Shown: piece by piece, positions 56,967-64,000 of the stretch | Layout: the number at the start of each line of letters is the position of its first letter | Position numbering within the stretch: position 1 is the first letter of the stretch | Assembly: GCF_002736105.1 (NCBI RefSeq) | Contig: NZ_CP024123.1 | Coordinates: 922,001 to 986,000 of the forward strand | DNA length: 64,000 nucleotides | Direction of reading: 5' to 3' | From: Solibacillus sp. R5-41 | GTDB lineage: Bacteria > Bacillota > Bacilli > Bacillales_A > Planococcaceae | The notes under the pieces: model-generated | What the model saw: the letters and a program-made list of their open reading frames with translations, nothing else | What the model was told of the DNA's origin: nothing | Databases searched by the model: none | Made by a program: the position numbers and the translations under genes

Positions 56967-56970
56967 GCAA

Positions 56971-57747
56971 ATGACGGAATTATTACCCAATATTTCGATT
57001 CTATTGTTAATTATAGTGCGTGTTTCTGCCTTTTTCGTATCAGTCCCTTTACTTTCTTACCGAACAATTCCGCCGCAAGTTCGTATTTTTTTAGCAGTTG
57101 CCCTGTCGTGGATGATGTATTATACGTTTGAAATAGAGCCTTTTGAAATAAACGGAGAATATTTATTATTAATTTTAAAAGAAGCGATCATTGGCTTAAT
57201 GCTTGGGCTCGCTGCTGCGATGGTCATGTCTGCAGTGCAAATTGCAGGTGGATTTATCGATTTCCAAATGGGATTTGCGATGGCCAATATTATTGACCCG
57301 CAAACAGGAGCACAATCGCCGTTAATGGGTCAGTTTCTTAATTTCATCGCACTGCTATTACTATTAGCAATCAATGGTCATCACTTAATATTAGATGGGA
57401 TTTTTTATAGTTATCAATTTTTACCGATGGATCAGTTTTTCCCGAATTTTGGAGAAGAAATAACCGTCATGTTTATTATTAAAATGTTTGCTGCTGTATT
57501 TGCCATCGCATTTCAAATGTCAGCTCCAATAGTTGCAACCCTATTTTTAGTTACATTGGCATTAGGGATTACAGGTAAAACTGTACCTCAAATGAATATT
57601 TTCGTTATTGGTTTTCCTATTAAAATAGCTGTTGGCTTTCTTGTTTTAATTGTGACGATGGGTGTATTAGTCGGAGTAATGAAAGATTTAATCGAATTGA
57701 TGATTTTATCTTTACGCGACTTAATGGTTATTTTAGGTGGTGAATAG
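56971..57747 (+). CDS. fliR: Flagellar export gate protein FliR
   Basis: A 258-residue integral membrane protein with about six helices. GFIDFQMGFAMANIIDPQTGAQSPLMGQFLNF is the diagnostic stretch. I choose ATG 56971, with GGGTGAG just upstream; TTG 56959 would lie inside fliQ. The stop is one base before the flhB ATG. Confidence 0.94.
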   Translation: MTELLPNISILLLIIVRVSAFFVSVPLLSYRTIPPQVRIFLAVALSWMMYYTFEIEPFEINGEYLLLILKEAIIGLMLGLAAAMVMSAVQIAGGFIDFQMGFAMANIIDPQTGAQSPLMGQFLNFIALLLLLAINGHHLILDGIFYSYQFLPMDQFFPNFGEEITVMFIIKMFAAVFAIAFQMSAPIVATLFLVTLALGITGKTVPQMNIFVIGFPIKIAVGFLVLIVTMGVLVGVMKDLIELMILSLRDLMVILGGE

Positions 57748-57748
57748 T

Positions 57749-58837
57749 ATGAAGTTATTAGTATCATTAGATCTTCAATTTTTCGCTGGTGAAAAAACGG
57801 AAAAAGCGACACCAAAGAAACGTCAAGATGCAAGAAAAAAAGGACAAGTATTAAAAAGTCAAGATGTTACGGCAGCGGTTTTATTACTCGCCACGTTTGC
57901 CTTTTTAATATTTTACGCACCATTTATGTACGATGGCATGAAAGGTGTATTATTACAGGCACTCGAACGAGACATGTTGCTCGAAACGATGAGTGCAGAA
58001 ACTGTAATGAAAATGTATGGTGAATTACTAAAGGAAATGGCGATTATAGTATTACCAGTAATGGTCGTTGCAATGATTGCAGGTATTGGAGCGAACTATT
58101 TCCAGTTTGGCTTACTATTTACGACAGAAACATTAAAAATTGATTTAAAGAAAATGGATCCCATTAAAGGGATTAAAAAAATCATTTCGGTTAGGTCCAT
58201 AGTAAACTTAGTCAAATCGTTATTAAAGGTAACGTTTATCGGTACGGTGACGACGGTTGTTATTATTATTTACTTAGAAGATGTATTATCACTAGCGTTA
58301 CATAGTCCAGCACAAATTTTGGTTACAGTTTCTTATTTATCAGCCATCATGGGGATTGCGGCTTCATTTATGCTCGTTGTTATTGCCTTATTCGATTTTC
58401 TTTACGAGAAATTCGAGTATGAAAAGCAACTAAAGATGTCGAAGCAAGATTTGAAAGACGAGTATAAAAATTCGGAAGGTGATCCGCTGATTAAATCAAA
58501 AATTAAGCAACGTCAAAGAGAAATGGCTATGCGCCGAATGATGCAAGAAGTGCCAACAGCAGATGTGGTCATTACGAACCCCACTCACTTTGCGATTGCC
58601 TTAAAATATGATGAAAATCAAATGGAGGCACCAAAAGTTGTTGCTAAGGGTACAGATTTTGTTGCCCAAAAAATTAAGTTAATTGCAAAAGAACATGATG
58701 TAGTAATGGTTGAAAATAGACCACTTGCACGTGCGATGTACGATCAAGTGGAAGTAGGACAAACTGTACCGGAAGAATTTTTCAAAGCAATTGCTGAAAT
58801 TCTTGCCTATGTCTATCGAATTAAACGTAAAATTTAA
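57749..58837 (+). CDS. flhB: Flagellar export switch protein FlhB
   Basis: A 362-residue membrane protein that switches export from rod/hook to filament substrates. The N-terminal motif LDLQFFAGEKTEKATPKKRQDARKKGQV and four transmembrane helices are followed by a cytosolic domain. The autocleavage motif NPTH is intact (Asn277–His280). ATG 57749 follows TAGGTGGTGA; the longer reading starts inside fliR. Compare with ylqH at 29735, which mimics the part after the cleavage site. Confidence 0.96.
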   Translation: MKLLVSLDLQFFAGEKTEKATPKKRQDARKKGQVLKSQDVTAAVLLLATFAFLIFYAPFMYDGMKGVLLQALERDMLLETMSAETVMKMYGELLKEMAIIVLPVMVVAMIAGIGANYFQFGLLFTTETLKIDLKKMDPIKGIKKIISVRSIVNLVKSLLKVTFIGTVTTVVIIIYLEDVLSLALHSPAQILVTVSYLSAIMGIAASFMLVVIALFDFLYEKFEYEKQLKMSKQDLKDEYKNSEGDPLIKSKIKQRQREMAMRRMMQEVPTADVVITNPTHFAIALKYDENQMEAPKVVAKGTDFVAQKIKLIAKEHDVVMVENRPLARAMYDQVEVGQTVPEEFFKAIAEILAYVYRIKRKI

Positions 58838-58860
58838 CGAATGAAAGCAGGGGGACAACA

Positions 58861-60894
58861 ATGCAAATACGCGACCTAGGGGTTTTAGCTGCAGTTATTT
58901 TAATTGTAGCCATGCTCATTATCCCTCTTCCACACTGGTTACTGAGTTTTTTAATTATCATTAATATTACACTTGCATTATTAGTGCTTTTAACATCGAT
59001 GAATATGAAAGAAGCATTGGACTTCTCAATCTTCCCAACAGCCATTCTATTATTGACACTTTTCCGTTTAGCTTTATCGGTGTCGACAACTCGTGCCATT
59101 TTGGCGGAAGGTGATGCTGGGGATGTAGTAGAGACGTTCGGTAATTTCGTAACAGGTGGTAATGTTTTAGTAGGTTTAGTAATTTTCCTATTACTTGTTA
59201 TTATTCAGTTTATCGTAATTACAAAAGGTTCTGAGCGTGTTGCTGAGGTAGCTGCACGTTTTACATTAGATGCGATGCCTGGTAAGCAAATGAGTATTGA
59301 TGCGGATTTAAACGCAGGTGTCATTTCGGAAAAAGAAGCACGTGAGCGTCGTGAAAAAGTTTCTGGGGAAGCAGACTTTTATGGAGCGATGGACGGTGCG
59401 ACAAAGTTTGTAAAAGGGGATGCTATTGCATCGATTATCATGGTAGCAATAAACCTATTATTCGGGATGATCATTGGTATGGTGCAAATGGATTTAGCAT
59501 TTAGTGAGGCAGCCACAAAATACTCGATTTTAACAGTCGGTGATGGATTAGTGTCACAAATTCCAGCATTATTAATTTCGACAGCAACGGGTATCGTTGT
59601 AACTCGAGCTGCATCAAACGGAAATTTGGGCTCGGATATTACAAATCAATTATTTGCACAATCGAAGTTATTATATGTTGCAGGTGGAACGATTCTGTTA
59701 CTCGGTTTCTTCACACCAATTCCACTATGGATTACAATTCCAATTGGAGCTGCATTAATATTAGGTGCTTATTTAATGGATCATAAGAAGGATGAGACAC
59801 CTGAAGAAATTATGGAAATTGAAGAAGAAGTGGCATCAGATACGATGAAAAGTCCAGAAAACGTTATTAATTTATTAACGGTTGACCCGATTGAATTTGA
59901 GTTTGGGTACGGACTGATTCCATTAGTAGATGCAGCCCAGGGTGGAGATTTACTTGACCGCGTTGTCATGATTCGACGTCAACTTGCTTTAGAGTTAGGA
60001 ATTGTCATACCAATTGTTCGTATTCGAGATAATATTCAATTACAGCCAAATGAATACCGGATTAAAATTAAAGGCAATGAGATGGCACGTGGTGAATTAT
60101 TGCTCGACCATTACTTGGCTATGAGTCCGGGAGACGATGATTCAATAGAAGGAATTGACACAATTGAACCATCATTCGGTTTACCTGCAAAATGGATTAC
60201 GGAGCAGGTGAAAGAAGACGCTGAGATGTATGGATATACAGTAGTGGATCCACCAAGTGTTGTTTCTACTCACTTGACAGAAATTATTCGAGCAAACGCA
60301 AACGAATTATTAGGTCGTCAAGAAACGAAGCAACTCATAGACCATTTACGAGAAACACATGCCATTTTAATAGACGAACTAATTCCAAATCCATTATCAA
60401 TTGGGGAAGTTCAAAAAGTATTGGCAAAGCTTTTACGTGAAAATGTTTCTGTTCGAAATTTACCGATAGTATTTGAAACGCTTGCAGATTATGCCAAGCT
60501 TACAAGTGATACGGATATATTAACGGAGTACGTAAGACAAGCATTAGCGAGACAAATTACCGCACAGTATGTCGGTGGGCAACCCGCATTGAAGGTAATT
60601 ACCGTTTCAGGGAAAGTAGAAAAATTAATTGCAGATAGCATCCAGCAAACGGATCATGGCAACTACTTAGCAATGGACCCTCAAGATTCACAATTCGTGC
60701 TAGAGGGTATAGCGAAGGAAGTGGAGCGCATTTCTTATATGGAACAGTCTCCGATTATTTTATGCTCACCGGGTGTCCGAATGTATTTAAGACAATTAAC
60801 TGAGCGCTATTTCCCACAAGTGCCAATATTATCTTATAATGAGCTTGATGCGGCAGTGGAAATTCAAAGTGTAGGGGTGGTGAATGTTGAATGA
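58861..60894 (+). CDS. flhA: Flagellar export protein FlhA
   Basis: A 677-residue protein with about eight N-terminal membrane helices and a large C-terminal cytosolic domain (from about 330) that docks export chaperones. Conserved FHIPEP-family stretches include FPTAILLLTLFRLALSVSTTR, MSIDADLNAGVISEKEAR and GDGLVSQIPALLISTATGIVVTR. AGGGGGACA precedes the ATG. Confidence 0.96.
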   Translation: MQIRDLGVLAAVILIVAMLIIPLPHWLLSFLIIINITLALLVLLTSMNMKEALDFSIFPTAILLLTLFRLALSVSTTRAILAEGDAGDVVETFGNFVTGGNVLVGLVIFLLLVIIQFIVITKGSERVAEVAARFTLDAMPGKQMSIDADLNAGVISEKEARERREKVSGEADFYGAMDGATKFVKGDAIASIIMVAINLLFGMIIGMVQMDLAFSEAATKYSILTVGDGLVSQIPALLISTATGIVVTRAASNGNLGSDITNQLFAQSKLLYVAGGTILLLGFFTPIPLWITIPIGAALILGAYLMDHKKDETPEEIMEIEEEVASDTMKSPENVINLLTVDPIEFEFGYGLIPLVDAAQGGDLLDRVVMIRRQLALELGIVIPIVRIRDNIQLQPNEYRIKIKGNEMARGELLLDHYLAMSPGDDDSIEGIDTIEPSFGLPAKWITEQVKEDAEMYGYTVVDPPSVVSTHLTEIIRANANELLGRQETKQLIDHLRETHAILIDELIPNPLSIGEVQKVLAKLLRENVSVRNLPIVFETLADYAKLTSDTDILTEYVRQALARQITAQYVGGQPALKVITVSGKVEKLIADSIQQTDHGNYLAMDPQDSQFVLEGIAKEVERISYMEQSPIILCSPGVRMYLRQLTERYFPQVPILSYNELDAAVEIQSVGVVNVE

Positions 60895-62090
60895 AGATGA
60901 AAAAATATAATGCACCTTCTATTGCTGAAGCGATGAAGCTCATTCGTGCTGATTTAGGGGAAGATGCGGTTATTTTAAATTCGAAAGTTGTTGTAACGAA
61001 AAAGTTTTTAGGTTTAGTGAAACATAAAAGTTTTGAGGTCGTTGCGGGAGTCGATCAAGTTGAAAAAAAACCAAATTTGCCATCTTTACAAAACATTCAG
61101 TCACTTTCTAATTCGTATAAACAAGAACAAGTAATTGTTCCGAGTACACCTATTTTACCGAATGTGGAGTCAACTAAGGCTCCACAAGAGGAAAAATCAA
61201 CACTTCCTGAAGACTTAAAAAAGGAAATTGCTGATTTAAAATTAATGATGCAATCTATGCAGCGTATGTCGACAAAATCTCAATATCCAGATGAACTCTT
61301 ACCATTTGTCGATTTTTTAAAAGAGCAGGAACTTGGCGAAGAGCTTATCACAGCAATTAGTGATGAGCTTTTTGTCCATTCTAAAAACAGTGATTCTAAA
61401 TTACAAAATTTAGAAATGCAACAACTGACGCATCAATTTTTAAAGAAACAAATGGAAGATTTATCGATAGGCGGATTGTCGTTTGAGAAAAAATATATTA
61501 ATGTGCTAGGCCCAACAGGCGTGGGAAAAACAACGACAATTGCTAAAATGGCTGCTCGTGCTGTTTTGGAAAAGAAAAAGAAAATAGGCTTTATTACAAC
61601 GGATACGTATCGAATCGCTGCAATTGAGCAATTAAAAACATATGCGGGATTATTACAAGCACCAGTGGAAATTGTTTATAATGCGAATGATTATAAGGAA
61701 GCGATAAAAAAATTGGATCATCTTGATTTAATTTTTATCGATACAGCCGGTCGAAACTATAAAGAAGTTAAATATGTAGCCGATTTAAAAGTATTGATTA
61801 ATTTTAATGAAGATGTAGAATCCTTTTTGGTACTTGCCTTAACATCTAAGCAAAAAGACTTAGAAGCAATTATTGAACAATTTGGCGATTTACTCATTGA
61901 AAAATTCATATTTACAAAGCTTGATGAAACAAATTCTATTGGCACTATGTTTAATTTAATGATTAAATATAGGAAAGGTCTTGCTTACTATACGAACGGT
62001 CAAGAAGTACCTGAAGATATTGAGCAGGCGAATTTAGATAGTTTATTGGAACTGTTTTTCAAGGAGAATGTAGATGAGAGACCAAGCTGA
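60891..62090 (+). CDS. flhF: Flagellar biosynthesis SRP-like GTPase FlhF
   Basis: A 399-residue SRP-family GTPase controlling flagellar placement. An N-terminal B domain and Pro/Glu-rich linker precede the NG domain. Motifs [10 protein letters not shown] near residue 207, DTYRIAAIEQLKTYA, DTAGRNYK and TKLDET are present. Two starts are possible (60891, 60897); GGGGTGGTG lies upstream. It overlaps flhA by four bases and flhG by seventeen. Confidence 0.94.
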   Translation: MKMKKYNAPSIAEAMKLIRADLGEDAVILNSKVVVTKKFLGLVKHKSFEVVAGVDQVEKKPNLPSLQNIQSLSNSYKQEQVIVPSTPILPNVESTKAPQEEKSTLPEDLKKEIADLKLMMQSMQRMSTKSQYPDELLPFVDFLKEQELGEELITAISDELFVHSKNSDSKLQNLEMQQLTHQFLKKQMEDLSIGGLSFEKKYINVLGPTGVGKTTTIAKMAARAVLEKKKKIGFITTDTYRIAAIEQLKTYAGLLQAPVEIVYNANDYKEAIKKLDHLDLIFIDTAGRNYKEVKYVADLKVLINFNEDVESFLVLALTSKQKDLEAIIEQFGDLLIEKFIFTKLDETNSIGTMFNLMIKYRKGLAYYTNGQEVPEDIEQANLDSLLELFFKENVDERPS

Positions 62091-62946
62091 GAAACTTCGA
62101 TTAAGAATGCTTGAAAGTCAAGGAGCCTTAGGAAAATCTATCGCAGTTGTTAGTGGTAAAGGCGGTGTAGGGAAGAGTAATTTTACGACAAATTTCGCTA
62201 CACTTTTAGCCAAATCAGGTAAAAAAGTCGTTATACTAGATATGGATATTGGAATGGGAAATATCCATATTTTAATAGGTAAAGCTGTGAAATATAGCTT
62301 AAAGGATTATTTGGATGGCAATTTAGCTATACAAGATGTCATGTTTGAAGGGCCTTGTGGGTTGCACTATATTTCTGGTGGTTCAGGAATGTCTTCGATT
62401 ATGGAATGGTCTGAAAAAATGTTTGAGCGCCTAATTGAAGGATTTGAAATGTTACAAAAAGAATACGATTATGTGTTGTTTGATATGGGGGCGGGAGTGG
62501 CCAACTGGTCGTTAGATTTACTCACGTCAATAGATGAAATTATTGTCATTTCTACGGCCGAGCCCACTTCAATTATGGACGCGTACTCCATGATGAAATA
62601 TATTCATATGAAAGATGAACATAAGACGTTTTACTTATTATGTAATCGGGCATTCAACATAGAAGAGGGACAAGATACAATTAATCGATTAAAAACAGTA
62701 ATGGAACGTTTTTTATCGAAAGAGGTTGTTGTACTAGGATCATTACCAGAAGATGCCGTCGTACGCAAAGCAGTAAGACAGCAAACACCATTTTCATTAT
62801 TATATCCAGATGCACCGATTTCAAAAACGATTCAAAAAATTGTAGAGCGATTTCTTCATCACCAAACAGAAGAAGCTCATTCAACAGTAAAAACGAATAA
62901 GTTTTTATCAAAGTTAAAAAGTATCTTTTCGAAAGGGCGTGAGTAA
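62074..62946 (+). CDS. flhG: MinD-like ATPase FlhG (YlxH)
   Basis: A 290-residue ParA/MinD-type ATPase that limits flagellar number with FlhF. It has the deviant Walker A SGKGGVGKSN (about residues 26–35), the DMDIGMGN motif and DMGAG. The N-terminal MRDQAEKLRLRM is the FlhF-activating helix. A C-terminal amphipathic basic tail (FLSKLKSIFSKGRE) is a likely membrane-targeting sequence. AAGGAG precedes the ATG inside flhF. Confidence 0.95.
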   Translation: MRDQAEKLRLRMLESQGALGKSIAVVSGKGGVGKSNFTTNFATLLAKSGKKVVILDMDIGMGNIHILIGKAVKYSLKDYLDGNLAIQDVMFEGPCGLHYISGGSGMSSIMEWSEKMFERLIEGFEMLQKEYDYVLFDMGAGVANWSLDLLTSIDEIIVISTAEPTSIMDAYSMMKYIHMKDEHKTFYLLCNRAFNIEEGQDTINRLKTVMERFLSKEVVVLGSLPEDAVVRKAVRQQTPFSLLYPDAPISKTIQKIVERFLHHQTEEAHSTVKTNKFLSKLKSIFSKGRE

Positions 62947-64000
62947 TTGGACTTCTCAAATAAAAGTAAGCTTTTAGTTGTTGACGATTCTGCATTTATG
63001 CGAAAGCTAATAAGTGATTTTTTCGCCGACAATTCTAAAGTAGAGGTAGTTGGTACTGCTCGAAATGGAAAAGATGCAATCAAAAAGATTCAGCAACTTA
63101 AGCCCGATGTCGTCACAATGGATGTTGAAATGCCAGAAATGAACGGACTTGAGGCATTACAAAGGATTATGCAAATATGTCCAGTTCCTGTCGTTATGCT
63201 ATCAAGTACAACACAACAAGGAACGGATAATACATTAACTGCTATGGAATACGGTGCTGTTGATTTAGTAGCAAAGCCAAGTGGAACGATTTCATTAGAC
63301 TTACATAAAATCCAAGATGAATTGGTGCGTAAAGTGATTCAGGCAGCTCAAATTCCAATTGCAAAATTAAAAAAAACGATTTCGAAGTCAAGTGTATCGA
63401 CACCACCTGTTAGCCAGTCAATTAGAGCCAAGAAAACGATAAGTTCGCCTGTTATCCAAAATACAGTAGCACCTGTATTAACGGTGAATAAAAATGTAGA
63501 ATGGCATAAAAATTCCAAAAAAATCATTTTAATTGGCACTTCAACAGGAGGACCTAGAGCACTGCAGGAAGTCATTACTAAAATACCAGCAGATGTAGAT
63601 GCTCCGATTTTAATTGTTCAGCATATGCCAGCAGGGTTCACAAAATCACTTGCTACGCGATTGGATCAATTGAGTCAAATCCACGTGAAAGAGGCAGAGC
63701 ACGGGGATATTATACAAAAGGGTACAGCCTATATTGCACCAGGTGGCTATCATTTGAAGTTAAGAAAAGTAGGCGCTACGTTCGCAATAGTTACAGATCA
63801 AACCGAACCACCTCGCTCAGGACATCGCCCATCAGTAGATGTCATGTTTGAAGATGTCAGTCAATATTCAGAGTTTGATAAAATCGCAATAGTGATGACT
63901 GGCATGGGTTATGATGGCGCAAAAGGCTTAGTCGCTCTAAAGAAAACAGGAAATGTAATGGCAATTGCTGAGTCAGCGGAGACGTGTATTGTATATGGAA
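62947..64000 (+). CDS. cheB: Chemotaxis methylesterase CheB (3' end beyond window)
   Basis: An open reading of at least 351 residues running off the window. The receiver domain has VVDDSAFMRK and phosphoacceptor Asp59 in TMDVEMPEMNG. After a linker, the methylesterase domain shows catalytic Ser199 in GTSTGG, His226 in QHMP and Asp323 in GMGYDG. It removes methyl groups from chemoreceptors. TTG start immediately after the flhG stop, with AAGGGCGTGA upstream. Only the last residues are missing. Confidence 0.95.
   Translation, partial: MDFSNKSKLLVVDDSAFMRKLISDFFADNSKVEVVGTARNGKDAIKKIQQLKPDVVTMDVEMPEMNGLEALQRIMQICPVPVVMLSSTTQQGTDNTLTAMEYGAVDLVAKPSGTISLDLHKIQDELVRKVIQAAQIPIAKLKKTISKSSVSTPPVSQSIRAKKTISSPVIQNTVAPVLTVNKNVEWHKNSKKIILIGTSTGGPRALQEVITKIPADVDAPILIVQHMPAGFTKSLATRLDQLSQIHVKEAEHGDIIQKGTAYIAPGGYHLKLRKVGATFAIVTDQTEPPRSGHRPSVDVMFEDVSQYSEFDKIAIVMTGMGYDGAKGLVALKKTGNVMAIAESAETCIVYG

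Overview
The window is a stretch of chromosome from a low-GC, flagellated member of the Bacillales. The gene order fakA/yloV–sdaAB–sdaAA–recG–fapR–plsX–fabD–fabG–acpP–rnc–smc–ftsY–ylxM–ffh–rpsP–khpA–rimM–trmD–rplS–rbgA–rnhB–ylqG–ylqH–sucCD–dprA–topA–trmFO–xerC–hslVU–codY–flgB is the order known from Bacillus subtilis. Three departures are a nos-type cluster between sdaAA and recG, lepB between rplS and rbgA, and no ylqD between khpA and rimM. Together with protein similarity to the Solibacillus/Lysinibacillus type, these suggest a Planococcaceae-like bacterium. That assignment is inference; no rRNA gene is present. Apart from the 5' end of rpmB at the left edge, every gene lies on the + strand.

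Layout. 1–470: start of rpmB on the minus strand and a divergent control region. 470–4294: asp23-like yloU, fatty-acid kinase fakA and the two-subunit serine dehydratase. 4295–8363: a tightly overlapping nosL–nosD–nosL–nosY–nosF operon for copper handling, with no nosZ in the window. 8462–14693: recG, a VOC-fold protein, and the FapR-controlled phospholipid and fatty-acid genes. 14930–25077: RNase III, SMC, both SRP GTPases (FtsY, Ffh), YlxM, ribosomal proteins S16 and L19, KhpA, RimM and TrmD. A structured GC-rich element replaces ylqD at about 23074–23323. 25233–32282: signal peptidase, RbgA, RNase HII, a FliK-like/FlhB-C-like pair (ylqG-ylqH) and succinyl-CoA synthetase. 32442–40901: DprA, topoisomerase I, TrmFO, XerC, HslVU and CodY.

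41442–64000 is the fla/che operon: flgBC, fliEFGHIJ, motE-like ylxF, fliK, flgD, a TIGR02530-type gene, flgE, swrD, fliLMY, cheY, fliOPQR, flhBAFG and the first 1054 bases of cheB, which runs off the right edge. It encodes the rod, MS ring, switch, export gate, export ATPase, hook assembly and the start of chemotaxis signalling. Many genes overlap by 1–8 bases, so translational coupling is widespread. TTG or GTG starts are frequent: recG, acpP, flgB, fliH, probably nosY, and cheB all appear to use TTG.

The most unusual observations are: (a) swrD, whose only good Shine-Dalgarno sequence is separated from its ATG by a GC-rich hairpin that would restore normal spacing if folded; (b) the multi-hairpin element between khpA and rimM; (c) the nosLDLYF operon without nosZ; (d) the second FliK/FlhB-C pair beside rnhB; and (e) a perfect 12-bp palindrome inside a candidate fla/che promoter.
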